Assembly (NCBI GenBank): GCA_017470605.1
Contig: JAFUYH010000036.1
Coordinates: 1-64,000, forward strand
Direction of reading: 5' to 3'
Length of the DNA stretch: 64,000 nucleotides
Source of the DNA: Treponema sp.
GTDB taxonomy: Bacteria; Spirochaetota; Spirochaetia; Treponematales; Treponemataceae
Made by a program: the position numbers and the translations under genes. Positions 20,101 to 28,999 of this stretch are shown here, in pieces (position 1 is the first letter of the stretch; each line of letters starts with the position of its first letter). The notes beneath the pieces are model-generated. The model was not told the origin of the DNA. It saw only the letters and a program-made list of their open reading frames with translations, and searched no databases.

Positions 20101-23100
20101 TGTTGCTTACAAGGCTTTCTTTATTTCTTAAAGGTCTGTTGAATTTAACTTTAAGTACATCATCATCACTTGTACAGGCTTCTTCTATTATAAAGTCTTC
20201 CCAGTCCCAGCCGTCTTTATAGCCTTCTTTTAGGGAAGTTTCTTCTGCTACGATTTTCAGGGCGGCTTTTGTGTCTGTGCTGGCCACTTTGCAGGCTGAA
20301 TCTGTAAAATCACAGAAATAAGCAAGGGCGAATGTTGTGTCCTGATTGAAATTTGAAGGAAGGTTCAGGCTCCATTCGTCACTGCTGTCTGCCGTAATTC
20401 CGTTTGCATAGAAATTCTTTGCTTTTATAGAGGCCCCTGCAGAACAGGTCAGGCTTGCTGAATAGGCAGAATCAGAAAGCCGGGTAAGGGTACATTCTCC
20501 CGGGTAGTCATAGATGCCTTCAACTCCAGTCTGCTGGTCTTTTGTGCTGTAGTTTTCTCCCAGAAGAATTATGTCTTTGTCTGCCGTAAGAGCTGCAGAA
20601 AGTCTGGTATTTCCTCCACGCAAAAGAATATAATTTGCAGAAACTGCTTTTGCAATTATGGCATTTGTTTCAATAATCAGATTGTTTAAAGAAATGTCTT
20701 CTGTAATCTGGGTAAAGTCCAGAGGGCTGCCGCTTTCTGAAGCTATGTGGATGATTGTGGCGGAGGCGTTGTTTATTACAGGGGGCACTGCAGGCGGGCG
20801 GGCAGAATTTCTTTTTAGAGACCAGTTAAGCCTGTCTGTCCAGTCTGAAGAAATGGAACCTGTCCAGTAAAATATTCCTTCAAAGTTAAACCAGCCGTCT
20901 GTACTTCCTTCAATTTCTTCATGAGAATCAAAAACCAGGCCGGAAATGTCGCTTTCTGCATAGGAAGAACTGACTCCTGCATAGTGAACGCTTGCATTCT
21001 TTGGAATTTCCATATCCAGAATCCACCATGAAGCCTGGTCTGTGCTGTCTGTCTGTGAAGCAAGAATTACTGGGCTGCTTTCGCTTCCTGTGACTGTAAA
21101 AGTTCCTTCTGTGCTTCCTTCTGCCTGAATTCTTTGTCTTGAACCGTCACCAAAGGTGAGCCTTGTTCCAGGCTTGTTGCAGGTAAAGGTTGTAAAGGTG
21201 TTGTCTGCAGAAAGGGTAGTGTCGGCTTCAAAATTTGCACTTGTAAAGGTGTTGCTGCCGCTAAAGGTAATGCCCCCTCCGTAAATGTTTGCCTGTCTGA
21301 ATGTATTGTTTCCTGTAACCCGGGCATTAGCGCCGGAAAAGTTCGCATTATAAAAGGTCTGATTGCCGGCAATTGTGGCTTCGGCGCCTGTAAAGTTTAC
21401 GGTGCTTGTGCCGCAGGTGAAGGAGCCTGTGTTAGTGGTAGTCCAGCTTGCAGCAGCGGTCAGGCTGGCGTTTGCGAGGGTCAGGCTGCCGGCGTTGGTG
21501 ATGGTGCCGCTAATAGTGACGCTGCCTGGGTTGGCGCTGGTGTCTGAAATAGTTAGACTTCCGCTGTTGTTTAAATTTCCGTTGACCGTGATTGGGCTGG
21601 TGCTGCTGCTTGCGATGGACAGACTGCCGGCATTTGTGAGGGGGCCTGCTACTGTGAGCGGGCTTGGGCCTGTGGCGGTGACGGTGGCACCTGCGGCGTT
21701 TGAGAGGGCTGTGGCGTAGGTTTCGCTTGGCAGGTTCAGGCTGCCGCTTTGTACAGAAAGGCTTGCCAGCGGATTTGTGCTTGTTGAAGAAGAAAGGGCA
21801 ACTGTGCCGGAGTCGGTGATTGTCAGGTTGCAGGAATTCCAGCTGGCGTTCCCGACAGTCAGTGGGGCAGTGTCGCCAGCACTTGCCAGTGTCAATGTTT
21901 TTCCGCTTGTGGCGGTAAGGTTAGCCAGACTAAGCGCCGCACTTCCGTTATTTGTGATTGTACAATCCCCACTTGCAGTAAGCGAACTGATTGTGGTTGC
22001 AGTTCCTGCATTAGAAATTATGCTCGCCCCGCTTGTTGAAATGCTTCCACTTCCGCTGTAGGCTGCAAAGCTCATTGTTCCTGAATTAGCAAGTACAATC
22101 TTAGTGTTATTTGTGATTGTACCATCAGAAGTAAGATTGCCGTTTACGCTTACTCCGCTAGCAGAAGTATTTTCAAAAACAATATTATGAAAAGTCTGAT
22201 TGTTAGTTGTCAGACTCTGGGTTGCACTTCCCGAAAGCTTTACAGTGTCGCCGTTTGCTGTGAAAGTTCCAAAAATTACATCGCCCTTAAATTCAATTGT
22301 AGGGTCGCTGCTTGTAGAGCCTATCAGGCTTCCACTTGTGCCTGTGTAGCTTTCCAAAAATGTTGTAGAAGCTGTATTTGTGATTGTACCAGTGTTTGTA
22401 ACTGCGCCGGTAAAAGTTGCGGTGTTTGCTAAACTTGTGGTGCCGTTGTTAGCAAAATTTCCGCTTACTTTTAAGTCTGTAGAAGAGCTTGCGCTTCCGC
22501 TTACAATCAGATTTGCGTAATTTGTATCGCCTATGGTCTGCGCACTTCCGCTGTATTCCACAGTGCCGTTGTGAGTTATGTCGTTTATCGCACTTCCTGT
22601 GCTGTTTAAAATTCGACCTTCTCCACTGTAATTTACTGTCCCGTAAATTGTAAGTGGAGAGGAAGCTGCTGTTAGTGTCAGGTTATTGCTGCCAGCCAGT
22701 GTGAGTTTTGCATTGTTATCAGAAGAAGAGCCCACCGAAAGGCTTTTTATCGTCATTGAAAGATTGAGCTCAGGTTTATTTGTTGTATTTGGGATAGTTA
22801 CACTAGCGTCTGATGTATAAGTGCCTCCCGGAACAATTCCTATGTCCCAGTTTGTGGCGCTATTCCAGTCTGTATCTGTGCTGCCTGTCCATTCGAAGTT
22901 TGTCATTAAGTCAGAGATTTTCCAGCCGTTGTTAAAAACCTGAGCGATACTTACTCCGCTAGCTAGTGAACTGTCCGAAATTGTAAACTGTCCTCCAATC
23001 ACAGAGGCGTTGGAAGCAGTTTTGATTTTTATGTTTGAATCAAGGGTGAGAGATGAAGCCTCAAAGTATGTTGAGCCTGTACCTTGAGTTATAAGAGTAG

Positions 23101-24616
23101 AACTGCCAGATAAACTTACATTAGTGAGGGTGAGTTTGCCAGTTACGGTTTGAGTTTTTCCATCACCAAAAGTAAGTGTTGTTCCCGAGCTTGTAGACGT
23201 GAAGTTTGTAAAAGTGTTATTTCCATCAAAACTTGTCGCTGCAGAAATGTTTATATTTCCAAAAATGTTATCATCAGCAAAGTTTGTCGCTCCGGAGATT
23301 GTAACGTCTCCAAAGGTATTTTCTCCCGAAACCGTGTTTCCACTACCGGTAAATTCAACATCCGCAAAAGTCTGTTTGCCGCCAACACTTTTTCCGCTGC
23401 CCGCAAAACTCACCACCTTTGAAGTGCCAGCCGAAAGGCCGCCGCTTGTGTTATTGTTAGTCCAGTTTCCGTAAACCGCAATATCGCTTTCAAGGGTAAG
23501 AGTTGCGCCGCTGTCTATCACAATATCATTAAAAAATGAATTTGCTGTCCCGGAAATAACGTTTAAACTTCCGCTTCCAGTAAATTCTAAAGTTCCGGCC
23601 TTTGTGCTATCATCACCAAATTTAATATTACTTACACTCAGATTTTGTGTTTTAATCGTGCTGTTACTGAAAACAGAGCTTGCTGTAATATCACTTGCAG
23701 TAAGACTTCCTGCATTAGTAAGACTTGATACTGTAAATGCTCCATCTACATTAATCTTTCCCGACTTTATATTTACAGAATTAAATTCTGCTCCGCTTGC
23801 CAAGGTTAGGGTAACTGTCGCATCAGATGAATTAGTAATTTCCAAGCCCTTTGGAGTATTACCTGTTTTTACATTTGATATTACTAAATCAGAAGAAATT
23901 GATGATGGAAAGGTGACTTTTGAATTTATCTGTTCACCCGGATATTTTGCAGGATGCTTTGTATGGTCACTTGCATCTACTGTCCAGTTAGTTTTGTTTG
24001 TCCAGTCTAAATCTGCATCGCCTGTCCAATAATAATCACTACCCTCGTAGTCTGCAGGTGGGGTAACTTCGATATCTGAAGAACTATCAATTACAGCTCC
24101 TATGTCGGGTATTGAATACTGGGAGTTTTGACTTGCAGATGAAAGATCAAGAGTTCCAGACCCCGTGATAGTAGTTCTAACGTTAGAATCTCTATTCAGA
24201 TAAATAGTTCCTATAACTACGACTTTTGCCCCTTCTGCAATTGTCAGGCTCGTATCAACATTATTTGCAACATCATAAGTTCCCACCACGGTAAGGGTAC
24301 CACCTGTTACAGTAAGGTATGTGGCTTCATCTCCATTGTAATCTCCGCCAACCAGAAGAGTTCCAACAGTTAGTGAGTGACCCTCCAGGTTGATTGTAAC
24401 AGTTCCTTTGACAAGAAGTGTAAGGCCTCTGCGTTCTATATCTGCATCCAGGGTGATGTCTGAAGCAACGGTTTTCTGTCCGTCTGTAGGCCATGTCTGA
24501 TCCGCAAACCCTGGAATCTTCAAAAAGAATAAGACTGCGCCCATTGCAAGCAGGCGTGGAAAAGAGGCGAGGAAAGTGCGAGTTTTTTTCTTCTGTTTAC
24601 ACAAATAATCTTTCAT
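17150..24616 (-). CDS. Giant secreted repeat protein with C-terminal FlgD-Ig-like domain
   Basis: The 2488-residue product starts at the ATG at 24614-24616 with a signal peptide (LLAMGAVLFFLKIPGFAD). The N-terminal half is Ser/Thr/Asn-rich beta-solenoid-like sequence, with units such as GNNTFTNFT, NTGTITN and GTTLTFGDG. It is interrupted by three WTG-x(4)-DW-x(4)-NW modules near residues 195, 575 and 1250. The second half holds several beta-sandwich-like stretches (TDLAGNRLR then DRTPPSYDI). The last 90 residues resemble a FlgD-Ig fold (VMTLDGNIIEY, FTWDGKNRRGSPVARGLYF). Such proteins are usually cell-surface or adhesive; attachment to plant fibre is a guess from the adjacent xylan genes. The frame is intact throughout. 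Two TATAAT boxes lie 13 and about 30 nt upstream. Confidence 0.8.
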   Translation of the reverse strand: MKDYLCKQKKKTRTFLASFPRLLAMGAVLFFLKIPGFADQTWPTDGQKTVASDITLDADIERRGLTLLVKGTVTINLEGHSLTVGTLLVGGDYNGDEATYLTVTGGTLTVVGTYDVANNVDTSLTIAEGAKVVVIGTIYLNRDSNVRTTITGSGTLDLSSASQNSQYSIPDIGAVIDSSSDIEVTPPADYEGSDYYWTGDADLDWTNKTNWTVDASDHTKHPAKYPGEQINSKVTFPSSISSDLVISNVKTGNTPKGLEITNSSDATVTLTLASGAEFNSVNIKSGKINVDGAFTVSSLTNAGSLTASDITASSVFSNSTIKTQNLSVSNIKFGDDSTKAGTLEFTGSGSLNVISGTANSFFNDIVIDSGATLTLESDIAVYGNWTNNNTSGGLSAGTSKVVSFAGSGKSVGGKQTFADVEFTGSGNTVSGENTFGDVTISGATNFADDNIFGNINISAATSFDGNNTFTNFTSTSSGTTLTFGDGKTQTVTGKLTLTNVSLSGSSTLITQGTGSTYFEASSLTLDSNIKIKTASNASVIGGQFTISDSSLASGVSIAQVFNNGWKISDLMTNFEWTGSTDTDWNSATNWDIGIVPGGTYTSDASVTIPNTTNKPELNLSMTIKSLSVGSSSDNNAKLTLAGSNNLTLTAASSPLTIYGTVNYSGEGRILNSTGSAINDITHNGTVEYSGSAQTIGDTNYANLIVSGSASSSTDLKVSGNFANNGTTSLANTATFTGAVTNTGTITNTASTTFLESYTGTSGSLIGSTSSDPTIEFKGDVIFGTFTANGDTVKLSGSATQSLTTNNQTFHNIVFENTSASGVSVNGNLTSDGTITNNTKIVLANSGTMSFAAYSGSGSISTSGASIISNAGTATTISSLTASGDCTITNNGSAALSLANLTATSGKTLTLASAGDTAPLTVGNASWNSCNLTITDSGTVALSSSTSTNPLASLSVQSGSLNLPSETYATALSNAAGATVTATGPSPLTVAGPLTNAGSLSIASSSTSPITVNGNLNNSGSLTISDTSANPGSVTISGTITNAGSLTLANASLTAAASWTTTNTGSFTCGTSTVNFTGAEATIAGNQTFYNANFSGANARVTGNNTFRQANIYGGGITFSGSNTFTSANFEADTTLSADNTFTTFTCNKPGTRLTFGDGSRQRIQAEGSTEGTFTVTGSESSPVILASQTDSTDQASWWILDMEIPKNASVHYAGVSSSYAESDISGLVFDSHEEIEGSTDGWFNFEGIFYWTGSISSDWTDRLNWSLKRNSARPPAVPPVINNASATIIHIASESGSPLDFTQITEDISLNNLIIETNAIIAKAVSANYILLRGGNTRLSAALTADKDIILLGENYSTKDQQTGVEGIYDYPGECTLTRLSDSAYSASLTCSAGASIKAKNFYANGITADSSDEWSLNLPSNFNQDTTFALAYFCDFTDSACKVASTDTKAALKIVAEETSLKEGYKDGWDWEDFIIEEACTSDDDVLKVKFNRPLRNKESLVSNNASKIIISTSSLECSGIYTDSNCSTTLPSTDSATSAEDCYDTVYLKSPESWNTDADGSSSGAGSDKSGITKSIIPAIGIQRNSATSSSFITDLYGKRLRHYAGGTASYSPYSAITDGCSPVLIAVLTGQELHDEYDSTKGEASQHSYDAHNFLEFRYSEEIVIEEWGSAGTSGITGTSENIPVTDSLGLVKGSLSDQENLTLAGLCQIQKGKIHTASQGSDDKYINAFYIPSSQTLDRIRLSIAGLTEGSLADRSGNAHKKWKGYIESAVQPSGTVTFPSSDNSVNTGAIKDKAGNIQSAPKSEITVDSTENGLYGKWDLTEPAFAPLRLEASSEWAEGSYNEALGNSLSGELYINEIEFHLFDNKPSYSQNDEAAWHTERGWIYNNSSDTLYTDYSYAADIIGGARGFDSDSSRRTGGGIRYSSLADAVSAFKYTPSQLSGATPDLSFQDTLPYKGAKGTLFTGSSETRRAADRHDGLYFGLEIESQKYTFADSFTVSYDDTKGFVTDLAGNRLRSATVKTIDRTPPSYDITISPVNQKEVCLVFNKNIATDSSKIKYYDSDGKKVQIQESFASLIPSCFEIITIDSTGSAVKKDSLQPDTSVPAKIQHISSDSESGQEFTIITLRMEENISYDDIKNCFIRIKYPDAYGEFSTDPITGIENARVTFIQDEIGNYMNMYEAHALSEFAVNVIEAQYAYTSDSQPDIGWSVHDWNADQQSFGTLPLNHDYDIVASTAEGVEGALLCFATSPDQASVSTKINKDLNLSYRIWLPALGGFSLPAFTFTPSQEGSYKSVSALQKENQLIHTIPSDMTSEITAGSQVLFLYALTDSSGSPLTICNIPEYDFSTGLYDVTSSNRIPLFALRQLDFSDLLSLDLWSFRLKGLTLQRGGITIFNNVINVSKGESLTLQVDMAEEGRLNVMVMTLDGNIIEYLSHGNVSAGSHHFTWDGKNRRGSPVARGLYFIRVTGSGIDETRKVMVVR

Positions 24617-24688
24617 GCTTTTTTGCACTATTATAGATAATATTGAATTATAGCATACTTTTTTGTTTAAAAAAATCATTTTTGGTTG

Positions 24689-24694
24689 TACAAT
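24689..24694 (+). promoter_or_regulatory. GH43 gene -10 box (leaderless type)
   Basis: TACAAT ends 7 nt before the ATG at 24702. No Shine-Dalgarno is present, supporting this ATG over the TTG at 24663. Confidence 0.4.
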
Positions 24695-24701
24695 TACTTT
24701 T

Positions 24702-26318
24702 ATGGCATCACGTGTAATTAATCCTGTTCTTTCTGGTTTTTATCCAGATCCTTCTGTCTGTGAGGCAGAAGGAATGTATTATCTTGTATGTTCATCTTTT
24801 TCTTATGTGCCCGGACTCCCGATTTTCAGAAGTAAAAACGGAATAAAATGGGAGCAGATTGGCAACATTATTGACCGTCCTGAACAGCTTAATTTTGAAG
24901 GGCAGGGTGTTTCCCGCGGACTTTTTGCGCCTACAATCCGTTATTATAATAAAAAGTTTTACTGTATCTGTACTCAGGTTGATAAACTGGGCAATTTTTT
25001 TGTTACTGCAGATGACCCTGCGGGCCCCTGGTCTAATCCTATTCCTGTTTCTGGAGCAGAAGGAATTGACCCTTCTTTATTTTTTGATGATGACGGAACT
25101 TCCTGGTATGTTGGAACCCGCCCTGCGCCGGAAGGCCCAAAATATAACGGAAACTGGGAAATCTGGATTCAGCGGATAAATCTTGAAAACGGACAACTTC
25201 TTGGGGAATCCAGGGGAATCTGGCGCGGAGCATTAAGAGACTGCGTCTGGCCGGAAGGCCCTCATATCTACAAAATCAACGGAACTTATTATCTGCTCCA
25301 TGCAGAAGGCGGAACCGGCCCTGACCATGCGGTTTGTGTTGCCCGCTGCCAGACTATTGACGGTGTCTGGGAAGGTAAAAAATCCAACCCGATTTTAACT
25401 CACCGGCATCTGGGGCAGTCTGCCGGGGTTCGCAATGTTGGTCACGGAGATCTGGTTCAGGCCACAAGCGGAAAATGGTGGATGTGCTGTCTGGCTTCCC
25501 GCCCTTATGGAGAAGGGGAAAACCGTTTCTGCAACATGGGGCGAGAAACTTTTTTTGTTCCTGTAAAGTGGGAAGACGGCTGGCCTGTCTGTTCCTGGGA
25601 AACAGGGCTTATAGAGAATGCCTACAGTCTTTCGGGGCACGTTGTTGAAAGGGCAAATGAAGATGCAGACGCTGTTATCTTCCCATCCATTGATGACTTT
25701 AACACAAATAAACTTGCCTCTTACTGGCTGAGCCTTAGGGAACGCAATGATGAATATATAAACTGCACGGACAGTTCAGGGCAGCTTAGAATTTATGGAG
25801 GCGAAAGCCTTAACGGAAACGGCAAAGTTCACATGGTTGTGCGCCGGCAGACAGCATTCAGCTTTGAAGCATCTACGGTAGTTCATGCAAACATGACAGA
25901 AGATAATGATGCCTGCGGAATGGTTCTTTTCCAGAATGAAGGCTTCCACTTCCGCCTGCAGATGATAAAAAGGGGTAAACTGCTTGTTCTTCAGCTGATT
26001 CGTGTGGCAGGAGGAAAAGAAGAACTTGTAGCAGAAGACGTGCTTACAGGCGGTGATTCTGCTTCTTACTGCGTACTGCGTATTGTTGCAGAAAAACAGA
26101 AGCTTTTCTTTGAATACGGGCCGGATGAACGCAATATGCATCTTTTTGTAAAGGATGTTGATGCCAGCATTCTGAGTCAGGAAAAGGCAGGCGGCTTTGT
26201 GGGTACGGTAATCGGTGTATTTGCTGCCAGCGGTAGCGGAATGGAAAGCAGAAGCTTTTATGCTGATTTTGACTGGTTCAGATATGAAAATATTGGCCGG
26301 GATTGGATTTGTAAATAA
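24702..26318 (+). CDS. Glycoside hydrolase family 43 (beta-xylosidase / arabinofuranosidase type)
   Basis: The 538-residue enzyme has no signal peptide, so it is probably cytoplasmic. The five-bladed propeller landmarks are present: general base Asp in SGFYPDPS, the pKa-modulating Asp in GIDPSLFFDDDG and the acid Glu in WPEGPHIYK. A C-terminal beta-sandwich (about 330-538) follows, as in the longer GH43 enzymes that trim xylo-oligosaccharides. The gene lies 86 bp from the divergent giant surface protein and 24 bp before an SGNH esterase, so the pair probably debranches imported xylan fragments. The start at 24702 is supported by the NPVLSGFYPDPS opening and the -10 spacing; an in-frame TTG at 24663 is less likely. 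Confidence 0.9.
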   Translation: MASRVINPVLSGFYPDPSVCEAEGMYYLVCSSFSYVPGLPIFRSKNGIKWEQIGNIIDRPEQLNFEGQGVSRGLFAPTIRYYNKKFYCICTQVDKLGNFFVTADDPAGPWSNPIPVSGAEGIDPSLFFDDDGTSWYVGTRPAPEGPKYNGNWEIWIQRINLENGQLLGESRGIWRGALRDCVWPEGPHIYKINGTYYLLHAEGGTGPDHAVCVARCQTIDGVWEGKKSNPILTHRHLGQSAGVRNVGHGDLVQATSGKWWMCCLASRPYGEGENRFCNMGRETFFVPVKWEDGWPVCSWETGLIENAYSLSGHVVERANEDADAVIFPSIDDFNTNKLASYWLSLRERNDEYINCTDSSGQLRIYGGESLNGNGKVHMVVRRQTAFSFEASTVVHANMTEDNDACGMVLFQNEGFHFRLQMIKRGKLLVLQLIRVAGGKEELVAEDVLTGGDSASYCVLRIVAEKQKLFFEYGPDERNMHLFVKDVDASILSQEKAGGFVGTVIGVFAASGSGMESRSFYADFDWFRYENIGRDWICK

Positions 26319-26342
26319 GCAATAAATAAGGGAGTAAGTAGA

Positions 26343-28367
26343 ATGAAAAATAAGTTGATTGTAAAAGGTCTTTTTGGTTCAGGAATGGTTTTGCAGAGAA
26401 ACAAAATTAACTGTGTTTACGGAACTGCAGACGGATATACCGATATTATGATGACTTTCAGGGGTGTTACTTCCATAACTCAAAGTGATGAGTTTGGAAA
26501 CTGGAAACTGGAATTCAGCCCTGGAGAAGCAGGCGGCCCTTTTGAAATGGTCATTAAGGCAGATGCTGAACGCATTGAATACAATGATATATATGTTGGT
26601 GAAGTTTGGGTCAGTTCAGGTCAGTCAAATGCCCAGCTTCCTATGGAACGCATGAAATTTACTTATCCGCGGGAATTCAAACTGCCTGAAAATCCAAAAA
26701 TCAGAATGTTTACAGTGCCAATCCGCTGGGCTTTGAACGGCGAAGAAGATGATTTTGAACATGGCGAAAATGCTCCTGCCTGGATTGCGGCCAGTCCTAA
26801 AACTTTAGGCCAGATGTCTGGAACAGGCTACTTTTTTGCAAAGAAACTTTCAGAAGAACTTGATGTTCCTGTTGGAATCATAAATGCAAGTCAGGGTGGT
26901 TCCCCGATTGCCTCATGGCTCAGTAAGGCGGCCCTTGAAGAAATGGGAGATAAAAATGAATATCTCCGTCAGCTGGAATATTATGAAAATCCTGAAAATG
27001 TAGCAAAGAAGCAGCGCGAAGTTTCAGAAGCCCAGAAAAACTGGGATTTTGACCTGAACCGTCACTGCGTATTTCCTGATACAGAATCTGATGAAGGCTG
27101 GCAGCCTTGTACAATTCCTGGCTATATTGATGAACTGGACAGTGCGGGTGTTGTATGGCTTAAAAAAGATATTGTCCTTACTGCAGAACAGGCCGAACAT
27201 TTTAATTCTCAGAAAACCTGGCTCTGGATGGGTACAATCATAGATGCAGATACTGCTTATGTAAACGGTTCTCAGGTTGGAAATACTCCTTACTGTTACC
27301 CTCCAAGACGCTATGAAATTCCTCATGGAATTTTACGAGAGGGCCGTAACGTCATCATCATGAAGATTCAGAAAAATAATAAGAATGGTAAAATCCGTTT
27401 TTATGAAGAAAAACCTTACTGTCTCTTTACAGATGGAGTATATGTGCCTCCTACAGCAGTGCGCAATATAGAAGGGCATGAAGAAAGTCTGGCTCCTTTG
27501 GACGGTGAATATATTGACTTAAAAGGTGAGTGGAAACTCTTTGTTGAACGCAAGATTCGTGACTGTCCTGAGCAGGTATTCTTTGAATGGATGCCTACAG
27601 CTCTGTATAACGGAATGCTTGCTCCTTGTTTCAGATATGCAATTTCCGGCGTGCTCTGGTATCAGGGGGAATCTGATGCTGGTCATCCTGCAGAATACAA
27701 GGCCATGCTTGTAAAACTCATAAATCTCTGGCGTCATAAGTTTGTTTATGGTGCTAAGGATTTGCCATTTGTTGTTGTTCAGCTGCCAAACTGGAGCGAT
27801 GGTCACGGAGAAGATACTGCTGTAGTAAATGGCGGCTGGGCAGAAATAAGACAGGTTCAATCTGATGCGGCAGAAATTGCCGGTCGTTCTGGTCTTGCCG
27901 TTACTATTGATGCCGGTGAATGGAATGACCTGCATCCGGAAAAGAAAAAGACTGTAGGAAGCAGGGCTGCCATGGAGGCACTGCGCATTGCTTATGGCAA
28001 GAGCTTTATTTCTGCGGCTCCTAAGGCTGACCTGTGTGAATTTAAAGACGGAAAGTATATTGTTCACTTTGACTGCGGAAATTCAGGGCTTGTGGCCTAT
28101 CGTGTTACGGAAGATGATAAGGCAGATTTTTCAAAAGAAGATTCTGCTGTACAGGGCTTTAGCCTTCTGTATGAAAATAAAGGTGAGCTTGTTGCTGTAG
28201 AAACTGCGGCAACTCTGGTTGATACGGGTACTGTAGAAGTTGCCTTGCAGCCTTCTTACGGAAAACTTAAGGAACTGCGTTATCTGTGGGCCGACAGTCC
28301 AAACCCGATAAACCTTTATTCTCAGAATCAGTTGCCTGCAATGCCGTTTAGAATAAAAACAAACTAG
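26343..28367 (+). CDS. SGNH esterase, sialate O-acetylesterase / CE6-like
   Basis: The 674-residue enzyme has the SGNH blocks of the sialate O-acetylesterase group: GQSN with the nucleophile Ser (VSSGQSNAQLPM), NASQGGSPIASW, the WYQGESDAG block and the Asp-His pair in DLHPEKKK. A galactose-binding-like insertion (about 250-340, WLWMGTIIDADTAYVNG) splits the catalytic domain, as in larger family members. No signal peptide is present. In a xylan context the likely job is removing acetyl groups from xylo-oligosaccharides. It follows GH43 by 24 bp with its own AAGGGAG site. Confidence 0.88.
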   Translation: MKNKLIVKGLFGSGMVLQRNKINCVYGTADGYTDIMMTFRGVTSITQSDEFGNWKLEFSPGEAGGPFEMVIKADAERIEYNDIYVGEVWVSSGQSNAQLPMERMKFTYPREFKLPENPKIRMFTVPIRWALNGEEDDFEHGENAPAWIAASPKTLGQMSGTGYFFAKKLSEELDVPVGIINASQGGSPIASWLSKAALEEMGDKNEYLRQLEYYENPENVAKKQREVSEAQKNWDFDLNRHCVFPDTESDEGWQPCTIPGYIDELDSAGVVWLKKDIVLTAEQAEHFNSQKTWLWMGTIIDADTAYVNGSQVGNTPYCYPPRRYEIPHGILREGRNVIIMKIQKNNKNGKIRFYEEKPYCLFTDGVYVPPTAVRNIEGHEESLAPLDGEYIDLKGEWKLFVERKIRDCPEQVFFEWMPTALYNGMLAPCFRYAISGVLWYQGESDAGHPAEYKAMLVKLINLWRHKFVYGAKDLPFVVVQLPNWSDGHGEDTAVVNGGWAEIRQVQSDAAEIAGRSGLAVTIDAGEWNDLHPEKKKTVGSRAAMEALRIAYGKSFISAAPKADLCEFKDGKYIVHFDCGNSGLVAYRVTEDDKADFSKEDSAVQGFSLLYENKGELVAVETAATLVDTGTVEVALQPSYGKLKELRYLWADSPNPINLYSQNQLPAMPFRIKTN

Positions 28368-28371
28368 TTGC

Positions 28372-28400
28372 TTGTAGATTCCCACGCTTTTCTGTATAAT
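28372..28400 (+). promoter_or_regulatory. purE promoter (leaderless type)
   Basis: TTGTAG (28372-28377), a 17-bp spacer and a perfect TATAAT (28395-28400) end 6 nt before the purE ATG. No Shine-Dalgarno exists, so the transcript should start at the ATG. Confidence 0.65.
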
Positions 28401-28406
28401 CGCTTT

Positions 28407-28901
28407 ATGAAAGTTGCAATTTTTTTCGGTTCTAAGTCTGATAAAGACACCATGAAAAAGGCGGCCGACATTCTTACAGAATTCGGCGTGGACTACAAGG
28501 CATATATCATTTCTGCCCATCGTGCCGGGGCTTTACTCAAAAAAACAGTTGAAGAAGTTGAAAAAGAAGGCTGTCAGGTAATTATTGCCGGGGCTGGTCT
28601 TGCTGCGGCTCTTCCTGGTGTAATTGCAGGCATTACTACATTGCCTGTAATTGGTGTTCCCCTTGAATGTGTTAGTGAAAAATCAAACGGACTTGGCGGA
28701 ATGGATGCTTTGCTCAGCATTGTGCAGATGCCTCCTCAGATTCCGGTTGCAACTGTGGGAATTAATTCTTCCAAAAATGCGGCTTATCTTGCCCTGCAGA
28801 TTCTGGCTTTGCAGGATAAAGCACTGGCTGGTAAGCTTAAAGCTTTTAGAGTAAAATTGGCTGCGGATGCAGAATCATCTGGCATTGATATAAAATTTTA
28901 A
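28407..28901 (+). CDS. purE: PurE, AIR carboxylase (probable class II)
   Basis: The 164-residue enzyme makes carboxyaminoimidazole ribonucleotide in purine synthesis. It has the FFGSKSD phosphate-binding start, an active-site segment SAHRAGALL and the flexible VIGVPL segment. Class I bacterial enzymes normally read SAHRTP and need PurK. This one differs there, no purK is present in the window, and the Treponema denticola PurE has been shown to use CO2 directly, so class II is likely. The ATG at 28407 is chosen because it begins the fold and follows a TATAAT by 6 nt; an upstream in-frame TTG would overlap the promoter. Confidence 0.92.
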   Translation: MKVAIFFGSKSDKDTMKKAADILTEFGVDYKAYIISAHRAGALLKKTVEEVEKEGCQVIIAGAGLAAALPGVIAGITTLPVIGVPLECVSEKSNGLGGMDALLSIVQMPPQIPVATVGINSSKNAAYLALQILALQDKALAGKLKAFRVKLAADAESSGIDIKF

Positions 28902-28904
28902 AAA

Positions 28905-28992
28905 GGTAAAGCTAAAAAATTGCTGAATCGCAATTTTTTTTAACGCTTTGCTATAGAACACCGGCGGCTCTGACCGGCCGCCTTACACAGGA
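28905..28992 (+). repeat. Two-hairpin palindromic repeat, copy A (purM leader)
   Basis: About 88 bp between purE and purM. Hairpin 1 is AAAGC-TAAAAAATTGC with GCAATTTTTT-GCTTT; hairpin 2 is GGCGGC tctgaccg GCCGCC, followed by TTACACAGGA, which supplies the purM ribosome binding site. Copy B (34052-34140, minus strand) is over 85 percent identical, and copy C lies inside the Nudix gene. Stems differ between copies in paired positions. Hairpin 1 with its T-run may also terminate purE transcription. Confidence 0.8.
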
Positions 28993-28999
28993 GCAAACA

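Noticed and set aside
21363-22061. Two plus-strand frames rich in Val, Leu, Ala and Pro
   Set aside because: They mirror the Ser/Thr-rich repeats of the giant gene on the opposite strand and have no start signals.
28905-28992. purM leader as a purine riboswitch
   Set aside because: The same element precedes an unrelated secreted-protein gene and also lies inside a coding region, so a mobile repeat fits better, although a regulatory role is not excluded.
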